In this document: piece by piece, positions 49,301 to 61,300 of the stretch
Layout of the letters: every line of letters begins with the position of its first letter
Position numbering within the stretch: the stretch's first letter is position 1
Assembly (NCBI GenBank): GCA_029948255.1
Contig: JALIZF010001721.1
Location: forward strand, 1 to 64,000
Direction of reading: 5' to 3'
DNA length: 64,000 nt
From: Telmatactis stephensoni
Taxonomy: Eukaryota > Cnidaria > Anthozoa > Actiniaria > Isophelliidae
Position numbers and translations under genes: made by a program
The notes under the pieces: generated by a model
Told to the model about the DNA's origin: nothing
Databases searched by the model: none
What the model saw: the letters and a program-made list of their open reading frames with translations, nothing else

Positions 49301-52300
49301 AGTAATGACACTGTGGTGTAGACACATCAGTTCTGATATTCCTAAACCATTGATTGAAGCATTTAAGGTACACTTTACTCTATACACTTCACTGTAAAAC
49401 TTGCATACTTAATACACTCTACACAAAGTACCTGCTATTCTCTATATCATATGCTTCCATACACACTACATTTAATACCTTGACTGCATTGTATCACTTG
49501 GCTAGAGCACTCTTTACCATAGTATGTAGACATCTGTACTTTATAACTTGTTTACTACTCTTTAGAGCATTTTTGTGTGAGTAAGAAACAGATAACATTG
49601 TGCTATGACAGTATCAGGGCCATGATGTCTATAAGTGCATTCAAAATTCCTGTCATAACCATGGTGTGCTGTTTTCACAGTCATACAAAATCTGCTCAAG
49701 ATTTATCTTACCCACTGCACACATTGCACTCTAATTTACACAGTCATGTACATCATGCCCATTGCCTATTAATACTTCAGTGTAAACTATGTACACTTTA
49801 CTATTTCATTTTATAATATTCAACAGAAAGGAATGGACAACAAGAAGTCCTCTGCAGTTGTACAAAGTAGTTTCATTCAGTGTATGGCAGTAGCTGTGAA
49901 AGGTAAAAATCACCCAAAACATTTTGGAATCATTTTATATACATGTACCCTCTGTCTTGATTAGAATATTTAACAACTGCCTTTTATGTATTAAAGTTTG
50001 ACTTGTAAATTCCAGGTAACACTCTCTTGCAAGGAATGGAGATTCTACCACAACTTTTACAGGTACATTTTCACTGAATGATAAACACATCCTTTGAAGA
50101 AAGCTGTAAAACAAAAGTGGTTGCTTGATGATACTTTTCAGACTACTACACCACTGACACGGTTGACTTAATAGTGACATTTTTGTTTCCAGGCAGTAGA
50201 GCGAGCTGTCAGCCAACCACACCAAACAGCAATTGTCACAGCAGGACTTATCGCCTCATCAATTCTTGTTAGACTTTCACTTGCAGATGTCAAAGCTGGT
50301 AAGAAGAGTCACCAAAACCTAGTGTTGGAGATGCTGCTCCATGACTATTTTGTATAGCTCTAATTAGTTTGAGTATTTCATCTTAACAGTATGAATTGAA
50401 TTTACGTCAAAACTCTTATGTTCACAGAGGCCAAGCTTGGGTCATTCTGGAATAACTTTCTGGACACCAAGAAAACTGTCTTTGTGTCTGAAAAATTTCT
50501 CACTACTGCTTCTTGTGAAGGTACTTTATTTAGATCAATTTGTTTTGTACAGCTCAGATTTTGGTCAAATTTTGGTCATGAAATGAGCATCAACGAGGTA
50601 ATGAGTGGGCAAGATAATTGAGTGATTTAATGAATAACTGAATGAAATTAATGCAAATGGATGTCAATTAGGAAATGGATGAATAAATGAATGAGTGAAT
50701 GGATGGAGATGAAAAAGAATGAGATCACATCTCTAAGTATGTTAATGTTATTTCATTTCAGCTTTGCAAGCACTTCTTTCTACCATTGAAACCTTATTTA
50801 TCAGCCACTCTCAACGTTTAAACAAGACCAACAGCCAGTAAGATACAATACCAATAACTGTCTGTATAATTAAGTTTGCTGTTAAGTAATAATATTTTCT
50901 TGTATTATAATATAGGCCTTGGTATAAAGCTATTTTGTTTTTGATGACCAACAAGAATCAAAAGCTGTATCAAGACACCAAGGTGTTTCTTCAAAAACTT
51001 TGTGTTTCTGCTGGCAGTGGATCACTTGACCACCAGGCTTCTCTTTTGGCAGAATTCGCTTCTCTTTTGTCTGGGCAGCAGGTAAAATACACTAAGCTGT
51101 TCAATCCTACAACTGGTTCTGGTCCTAAAATGATAGCACATTGCCAACAACCTATTTCTGTGAATAACTTATTGACACCCTACCAACACCCCACTGACAC
51201 CCAACCAACAACCTACTAACACCCTACATGTATCAACACCCTAATGACACCCTTCCAACACCCTATGTCACCCTAAAACCCTACCACCACCAACCCTAAT
51301 GACACCTCCAACACCCTTACTGCCAACCCTACCAAACACCCTAATGACAACCCACCAACACCCTAATGACAACCCACCAACACCCTACTGACAACCCACC
51401 AACACCCTACTGACAACCCACCAACACCCTAATGACAACCCACCAACACCCTACTGACAACCCACCAACACCCTACTGACAACCCACCAACACCCTACTG
51501 ACAACACCAACCAACACCCACCTTCTAGCAACAATCCCACCAACACCCTACTGACAACCCACCAAACATCCTACTGACCACCCACCATACACCCTACTGA
51601 CAACCCACCACCACCCTAACTGACCTCCTCCAAGCACCCCTACTGACCTCCCTCCAACACCCTACTGACCATCCCTCCAACACCCTACTGAACTTCCTCC
51701 AACCACTACTGACACCTTACCAACAACCTACTAACACAGTACCAACAACCTACTGACACACTGCCAACAACCTACCAATACCTTACTAACAACATATTGA
51801 CACCTTACCAATAATCCAGCTACACCCTACCAATAATCTGCTGATATCCTTTATCGATAAACTTGTGTTTCCTAGGTGATATCCAAGCCTAAATCTGCAA
51901 TAAATGGTGATGTAAATGGAGTAGATAATCCTGATGCCGATTCATCTATTTCTGCCAAGGTCCTTTGCAATGTCCTTCATACTTTTGCATTGATTCCTTA
52001 TAAATGTGATACTAGCCTTGAGGAGTCCAGCCGTGAAAATATTGCCCTGTCAATCATACCATACTGTCACCACCCTTTAATAGGTAGGTCAATATTATTG
52101 CAAAAATAAGTAGATTCCCTCTCACTCTAACCGATACCTTGCTAGCTCTCTGTCTCAAGAGGTGTCTGTTTCATTTAAACTCATTAGAAATGATAAGGTT
52201 GAGCTTAGGGGCCATAGTGCTTCCACAAGGGATGAGCATGTCCCTAGTGACAAGGCAGTAAACATGGCAGCTCTATTCACAGTCAACCACCAAGCACCTG

Positions 52301-55300
52301 TCACACTTATGTTATTAGTGGAAAGAAAACTAACTCACCTACCAATGTATATCAAGGATTCATGGTGGGTAGTGCCATTGAGTTGCAGTACTCAAGCAAG
52401 CTTTGGATCTGCAATGATCCACAAGAATGCATGGCTTTGCATGACTTAGGGGCACACCACATATGAAGGCAAAGACTGTTGGTCAGCATGCCTTGATTTT
52501 AACTTTATTAGTCTGAATTTGAAATAATTTGAATTCTTGAAACAGAGACCAGAGGAATTGCCTGTTATAGAAGAATGCTCATTTTTCCTCCTTGATGAAG
52601 AGCGAAACATTGTAGTAAATTGTCAGGAAACATATATGATATAATAATTTCCATCTGATTCATCAGAAATGTGGCTCTATTCTATTGGCCGGTAACAAAA
52701 AGAGCAAGGGACTGGGTCCAAGTTTGTAAAACCAGCTCAATGAGCTTTTATCATGTAATTCCAAAAGTCACAGTACAGAAATATAATTACCATAGCTGGA
52801 AAGAGCACGTCAAAATTAGTAAAACTGTGAAGTTTGAATGAAGGAAGTTTAAAACTCACGAAGATATGAATTTTCAAAAATCGAAATTTTGTATGAAAAC
52901 ATTCGCTGGTAGGCAAGAGATGCCTACCAGCAAAGGTTTTCTTACAAATTCACACTTTTCAAAAATTCATATTCTCGCGAGATTTGGATTTAATTCCTTC
53001 AAACTTCACTGTCTTGCTAATTTTAACATGCTCTTTCCATCTATGGTAATTCTTTTTCTGTTTTACGAATTTAAAAATACCTGATAAAAGCTCATTAAGG
53101 TTCCAGAAAAAAATACCCCATCACATGAAAGAGTAGCATACAACATGTTTGCTGACAACGTTTGGGGAAGTTTGACTTAATAGAAACAATGTTATGAGCA
53201 TTCAAACCCTGTCAAAATTACAAAGAAATGTATGGTGTCCATCCAAAACGTCCAGCCAAACCATACATTCTCTGTATTTTAAGAAAATTTTGAAACATCA
53301 TAATTCTATTTCCATTTGCTCAAACATGATCAAATTTTCAATTCTTACTTATTTTTATGTGTTCTTTCTTATTATGAAGTCTGTTTGCGAATTAACTCGT
53401 ATCTAAGAAACTTGGTCCAATTCCCCTGCTCGTTTTGTTACTGGCTAATTATTGAAAGGTTGATTATCTTCATTTCACTAGTGTCATACAAGAAAGATTT
53501 GTGGACCCAAATTATCTCAGAACTTAAATTGAACATCAGTGGTTTTGTTGAAAAGTTTGAGCCTCAGATTATGGAGATGATAGTTGGCAAGCAGAATGTC
53601 AGTGAGGTACATCTAGTGTTTGATCCATTTTTTTCAAGCCTAGTGTAGACCAGGGGCAGATTTAGGGGAGGGGTACAGGGGAGTGTGCACCCTGGCCCTC
53701 CTGAGACAACTTGGGGTCTAGACCTTTTCTTCTATATGTAGAATGATGCTTTTCCAAAATATCCTTTTGACCACCTTCTGGATAGTTTCTGACTTCCATA
53801 ACACAGCATCTCTTCCTGAAAGATAGTCCTGGATCCACTGCTATAGACTCGACATGTATTGTTGGTGCTGTTATATATCTATTACATGTAGATAAAATGC
53901 AAAGTATTCCAACATGGATCATTTTTACATGGACAAATTCAGTGGATAATCTCTAATCTGATCAGAAACAACTCCTTGTTTGAAATATGAAATTTGCACA
54001 GGAAAATTTAAAATTTGATAAAGGTTGTGCATTATGATGAAGTCTGATATTTATTAATATTATCATTATTATTAGGTCCCTCAGAACATTGTAGCAATAT
54101 TAGCCATAGTCTCACCGTCATCTCTACCTACCCTTATAACACATCTAACAACTTGTTTGGATGATGATAAGTTTGTCCAAGTGACAGTAGATGATGTAGG
54201 AATTATGGAAACACCAGAAGGCAAACTTTACGACAAGAGAATCCTTAAAAGGTAAGTGTAAATAATTGATGCTGCTTATTTTTCTTTGAAAAATGTCTTT
54301 GTTGGTTGTGGAGTGTACTGATTTTATCATTAATTTTGTCAAATCTGATGACAGTCTTAAAGAATCAGAAGAAAGAAAATTTCAAAATGTGAAAAGGGAA
54401 TCCAAGGCCTATTCCTATGAAGACCAGAAATGGGCCATGGAGTATGAAAAGGTAATTATTAATGAATGATGAACTCCTCTGTGACACTGCTAGATGTCCA
54501 TCTTAGAGAGCTGTCCATTTGACATGAATTTAATGACAGAAGATGAATGACTTTGATTAGGTTAGAACTAGCCAAAAGGCATCTAGATCTGTAGGGACAG
54601 TACATGGAGTATTATCAAAATTTTTTTTTTTAATGTTAACTATTGTTGCTCTTTATATTATTTTCTGGCAGGAGCTCAAGAAAAAGAAGAAAGCGGCAGG
54701 TCTTGTGTCCTTCAGGGATGAATTGAGTGAAAAAGACAGAGAAATCTATGACAATCAACTCAAAGCAGAAGCTGAAATTAGAAGGAAGACACAAGAGGTT
54801 TGTGGTCTTGTCTTGATCTTCCAAAAAAGGTTTCTTTTCCTTTCTCCCCCCCCCCTGCTTGCTACCTTGCTAGCTTGCTTCTTACCTTCCTTCCTTCCTT
54901 TCCTCCCCCCTCCCTCCCTCCCTCCTTCCCTCCCTCCTTCTTCCCTTCCTTCCATCCATTCATCCATCTGTCCATCCATCCATTCTTTCTTCCTTTGCTC
55001 CTTTGTTCCTTCCTTCTTTTCTTCATTAGTTCATTAGTTCCTTCCTTCCTTCCTTCCTTCCTTCCTTCCTTCCTTCCTTCCTTCCTTCCTTCCTTCCTTC
55101 CTTCCTTCCTTCCTTCCTTCCTTCCTTCCTTCCTTCCTCCCTTCCTCCCTTCCTCCCTCCCTCCCTTCCTTCCTTCCTTCCTTCCTTCCTTCCTTCCTCC
55201 CTTCCATCCATCCATCCATCCATCCCTCCTTCCCTTTCTTCTGATTCCCCCTTCTTCCATCCTTCCTACTTTCATTTTCATTTCTTCAACATTCTTTTTT

Positions 55301-58300
55301 CAGTTACGACAAGAATTGACCAACCTAGTGACTCTTTTGTACAAAGCCACTGAATCTAACCAGACAGCCATGAGGAGGTTTATCCCATCAGTGCTTCCTG
55401 TACTCTTATCTTTGCTCAAGTCACCCTTGGCTGCACCCCTTGTTATTCCTGAGATTCTGGCTCTCAGGAAATGTGTTTTTGCTGAAGACAAGAGTAATAT
55501 TGGTAGGTGGAGTATTTTATGTAGCATGTTGTTCTGAGTGCTTCTAGTTTGCGTAAACTGCTCTAATTTATTATTAACTACATGATTGTTGATATGCTAG
55601 GAATGGTTGTTGCACAAGTAACATTACGACTTCTAAAACCACAATGCCAACTTGACAATACATGGTCTCAGGAAGATATACAATCAGCTGTCAAGTGTGC
55701 AGTCAATGGACTACATGATTTGACCACACCCAATAATGATGACTCCAAACTGCCTCTCACTGCACCAAGCTTCCTGTACTGCTTTTCTTTGTTAAATTGC
55801 ATCCTTAAATCTGGTGGTCAAGCAGTTAAAAAGGATGAAGATCTCAGACTGAAGGCATTACAAGTTATTTCTTACCATTGTCAGTTGAGGAGCCAATCAG
55901 ATGAAGAGCTAGATGAGGTTTGTTGATCATAAATAAGTTGAAGGAACTTTCTTTGAGACAGGAACCAACACTAGCCTTTCACTTTAGAAAGCTAGCACAT
56001 TGAGTTATTGACGCTTGTATGACATGAACCAGTGACATGTACAGCTGAACTTCCATTATGATGAACCTAGGCCACACAAAGATTGTGGTGTTCCTATTGC
56101 TTTCTAACATTGAATCATAGGAATGTGAGATAAAAAAATTACAAGCCAGTTATAAGATATAGAATAATATTTGTAAATGTGTCTGTGCTTTTGGACATGA
56201 TTGCTCTTGATTTAGAGTGGACCAGAATTGTTGCCAAGAAAAGCCATGCTTATCCTGTTCAATGAAATCATCTCAACAAGTTCTGATACTATTAAAGGCT
56301 CAAGACTTCAGGTTAGTGCAGGCCCCCTAATGCCCCTATAATGTTCACATCAGGGGGCACACAAGTCCAGTAGAATTTGCATGTACATGCATGACATACA
56401 CCAGTTTCATACACCAATCAGGAAATTCATTTACAAGTAAAATTAATGTTATTAAAAAGTTTGTTTTATTTTTACCAGCAACTGGCATCTTTCTGTCTGG
56501 TTGAACTTTGTAAATCCATGAGTGGTGAAGAAGGCTGCTCTGTAGTAGAACCTGATGAACTAGAAGTACTTCTCAAGGGACTTGAATCTCCAGCATCAGT
56601 CTTAAGGTTTTCTGTTCTAAAAGGCCTCCAACACTTGACATTTGTCCTGCCTCAACCTGACGAAGAGACAGATATTGCAGCAAATGTCCTACGTAGGCTG
56701 TGGGTGGCTAAATTTGACCCTGACAAAGAAAATGCAGCCCTTGGAGAAAGGTAATATATGTGCATATTTTATCCTTTTCATTCTTGAAATCTTGTTCATC
56801 CATCTATCCCATTGATAAATAGATAGATAGAATTTTGCATGTTTAAAGATTCTGTTCTGTTCTGTTTTTTTTTTCTTTTCTTTTCTTTTCTTCTATTTTT
56901 CTTTTCTTTTCTTTTCTTTACTAATTTCTTTCCTTCCCTTTCCTTTTCTGTTCCATCCATCCTTCCATCCATCCATCCCACCTGTCTCATCAATCCCTTT
57001 TAATTTATTCCTGAAGTCCATCCTATGAAGTCCAATCCATTTTATCTGTCCCTTCCATTCATTCATTTTCCCACCCAATCTATCCCATTCTTCCTGTCCA
57101 TTCCATTCCATCTATTTCATCTGTCACATCAAATTTATCTGTAACATTCATCCCACCTATCCCATTCACCCATCCATTCTCTAACCATCTCCTTATTTCT
57201 ATTTCCATAGTTTATGGGAAGATGCTCACCTAACAGTACCCGAGTCACTATGTAGTATACTTCTTGAAGATGTTGTACATGATGTTGATGTCATACGTCA
57301 AGCTGCTGGTTCTGCTCTAAGGGAGGCTGTTTCTGAACACTCATCTGTGACTGTCATAATCATGAAACAACTCTTTGATTTGTATGAATCTAAACTCAAG
57401 GTTTGTTGGAATTTCAAAATATGGCAGTTGCATTTCTATAGAACTAATTAAATAACTTGCAAGCTTATTTCTATGTAATAGAAAATATGTCTGGTTTCAA
57501 TAAATTATAGTGACAAAACTAAGGTACAGTTTGGACTTGAAGCTTGTTGTTCTTCACTTTGACAACATTTTTGAAATATGACAAGTGTGCATGTATTGCC
57601 CAGCACTTCAACACTGTTAGCAGCTTATTGCAGCCCAGCAAACCTACAAAGCATACCACAGCACTGCATACACCTGTATGCTAATCTATCACCTTGTTAT
57701 TACTGTACATAACAGCACATCATAGCACATGGCCTCCCAATTCAAAACATCAAAGTATGATGTAGCATTCCAAATGATTGAATCTAAGTAATCTGTATAT
57801 AGCAATATATATTGATATTCTCTTTGATTTCAGATACCTCCACCACTTATGAATGAGCTTGGTCAAGTGATTTCTGCACCATTTGTAGACCCTTGGACAG
57901 CAAGATCAGGAGTTGCTCAAGCCTTGGGTAAACTATCACTCTGTTATGATGAAGACCAGGTAAGAATGACAAGATTAGGATGTGAACACTACTCTAAGGT
58001 GGACACTTCTCTCAGACCAATGCCTTTACCTGGGCCCTGTTATTCTGTGAAAGTGAACTCTCTTGATGACAGTCATGGGCCTGTTTCTCAAAGGATCTAG
58101 CTGATACTTTTATTTGTCTGTTAACTTGCCCAATAAAGTTTTGAGTGTTTCTTGAGGTGTGCATTATTTGCAATTGCTGTGGTATTACGGGCAAGTTTAC
58201 AAGTGCTCATGCACAACTGTAATTTTTCCTGTAAATTAACAGCCCTGTAAGGTTATTGAGTCTTTAGAGAAACAGGGCCCAGCTCCCAAATGTGGACAGT

Positions 58301-61300
58301 AAGACCTCATTCTGAGGGTTTCTGCCTTAAAAAAGCTCACTGTCAACTATAAATTATCAGTAATAGTGAACATGTTGATGAGAATGGTGAGAGTAACAAT
58401 TGAAGCCAGTGCTCTAAAGCTGTCTGCATTGAAATCCAGACACACAATATAACTCAACATGGTTCTCATATTTAGTGTAGTGATTATGATTAATAATAAT
58501 TATTATTATCTGCAGATTGCTCCATTGTTTAGTTTCTTTGTACCAACTGGACTTGGTGACCGGAATGAGGAAGTTCGTAAACACATGCTTGATGCTGCAT
58601 TGCAAGTTATTACTGACCATGGAAAGGTACAGTACAACACACCTTTGTTACCAATGGAGATATATTTTTTGTTGCATAATGTTATTAATAACGTTTTGAG
58701 TGTTTCCTTTTATAGGACAATATCACCACGCTGCTACCAGTGTTTGAAGAATTCCTGGACCTTGCTCCCGACTCAAGTGCACATGACAAAATAAGACAGT
58801 CAGTCATTATTCTAATGGGTTCATTAGCCAGACATCTTGACAAAGAAGACCCAAAGGTAACAGCACACTTAAATTTAGTCTAACATACCCCGATGTATTT
58901 TGTGAGAGAAGACAATGAGCAGTACATTACTGAGTCTGCGTATGTTGCTTGCCAGTGGTGGATCCAGGGGGAGGGTTTGGGGGTTTTGTACCCACTGTCA
59001 TACCTGAAGTTCATTTGATTGTTTTATCCTAGAATTTAGTTTTGCCACAGGTTTGAGATGAATTTTGTATAAAATATACATTTGGACCCCCCTTTCAAAA
59101 CTTCCTGGATCCGACGCTGTTCCACTCCTTAGGCTTAAGGTAGATGCCTCTAAAGACTGCATAGAGGCCCTCTAGGAGTGGATAGGGGAAAGGGAGGGGG
59201 TGTCTAAAGCTGACACCGCCTTATCCCAACCAAAATGCACTATACTGTCAAATGTAGACTGACAGAATGTCTGATTCCAACTCCCTAAGGGTGTTTCCTC
59301 AGCAGAAGCAACTGTACAACAATAGCCTTACCTTACAGCTCAGAATTTTATGTAACATTTACTGCTTTCCCTTCACAGGTAAAACCAATTGTAACAAAGT
59401 TGATGGGTGCTCTCTCAACACCATCACAACAAGTGAGTTCATTGTGCTACAACAGTGATTTATTATACAATTCTCAAAAGAACGCACGTAATATGCACAA
59501 GAATGCGAAAAATATGAGACCGTATTAGGTTAGTAACATTTGAATGGCTTCCCGGTGCAAAGCCGCGCGCTAATCAAAGTCAAAAGTGGCAATAAAAACG
59601 ACATCATTTGTATTGAGTTTTGCAGAATTGTATAATAAATATGTTATTGGTCGATTAACCAGGGAATACAGCTCTGAATTTTTACTTGTCACTTGCATTT
59701 TGGCTCGCCTTTAGCGTGACGCGTAAAAATACACAGCTGTATTAGCTGGTTAGTCGATCAATAACCTATATTTATTACTCGCACTGCTAAATATTGAACA
59801 TTGCTATGATATTAATAGGTCCAGCAAGCTGTTGCAAACTGTCTGCCACCACTGGTTCCTGCCATCAAATCCGAAGCACCAGAATATGTTGAAAAGCTTC
59901 TTAGTCAGGTGGGTGTAGTTTAGCTTATTATCATTATATTGAGTCTGTAGTGCAAGTGCACATTGTCTGAAATAAAGAGGTAGAACTTGTATGAATTTTG
60001 CCATCTGGAGCCGAGATTAGATATCCGTTGTCCGAAATAGAGAGAGTCCGTGATATAGAGGTTTTTTATAAAAAGAACATATGAAGATTTCGCCGGGACC
60101 AAAAGATCTGTCCATAATATTGAGGTGTTCGTATTATAGAGGCGTCCATACCGAGAGGTTCCAATGTACAATGTAATTTTCCTTGTAGTATGTAAATTAT
60201 TTCGTGTTTCATTATTTGTTTGTGTAGTTGTTAGAGTCAACTGTTTATGGTGAACGTCGAGGAGCAGCCTATGGTTTAGCAGGACTCGTCAAAGGACTTG
60301 GTATCCTGTACTTAAAGCAACTCAATATCATGAACAGACTACAGGATGCCATTCAGAACAAGAAGAATTACAGGCATAGAGAAGGTACGTGGAATCATCC
60401 TTTAGGAATATGTGGTTTAGAATGGTTATTGTATGACAGTGATGGTAGTATGATTAGACTGATGATGATGATGATGATGATGTTTGATAATAAGCAACAC
60501 AAAGGACCTTCCTCTACCCAGTTTGGCAAAGGTAACTTCTGCCAAGATGGGTAGCCTCCCCAATAGCAATGATAATAATGGTGATAATTGATGATGATGT
60601 TAATAAATGATATTGGATTGTTTTTATCTCGCATATCAGGTGCTTTATTCGCTTTTGAGATGCTATGTACCATGCTTGGAAGGCTTTTTGAACCTTATGT
60701 TGTCCACTTGCTGCCACACTTACTGCTTTGCTTTGGTGATGGAAACCAGTATGTCAGAGAAGTAAGTATATCCCAATAACCACTGAATGGCATACTTGCG
60801 CTTTACAGTGGAGTAACTCAAATTAATGAAATTGAATAATAGAACATAAAGTTCGGTAAGGAGGTGAACCAGCTGGCTATAGCTATTTACAAGCATGGAA
60901 AGAGAGTTAAAGATTACCTAGGTGAACCCAGATGAATCATCAACCTCAGCTAGTGGCACAAGAGGGACTCGAACCTAGGATCGCCACTATAGACCATGCT
61001 GCCTACCCTCCCTACATAATGAAACCTCTTGGATAAAAACATAAAGCCAGATGATAGTCATGAAGTAGCAGCTACTGTACAAGGGATGTTCTAATTACTA
61101 ATGTACTTGTTTTAGGCAACTGATGACACAGCACGTGCTGTCATGAAGCACCTCAGCGCACATGGTGTCAAGCTCGTCCTGCCATCTCTACTAGCAGCAT
61201 TGAACGAAGACTCATGGAGAACAAAATCTGGTACGTTATTCTTTGTCTTCGCATATCAAAGCTAGTAACAAGATAGGCTGTTCAGTGTTCAGCTAACTAA

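Noticed and set aside
51165..51830. Regularly spaced 20-base repeats resembling a CRISPR array
   Set aside because: The units are contiguous without unique spacers of constant length, and the context is a eukaryotic intron; it is a minisatellite.
52162..52449. A 95-codon frame in GCN1 intron 20
   Set aside because: No recognisable sequence, no splice compatibility with the flanking GCN1 exons, and the exon chain is complete without it.
54800..55537. A 245-codon frame (plus) and 139-codon frame (minus) rich in PSFLPSFL or EGRKEGRK
   Set aside because: Both come from reading the TTCC microsatellite in GCN1 intron 24 through to exon 25; not proteins.
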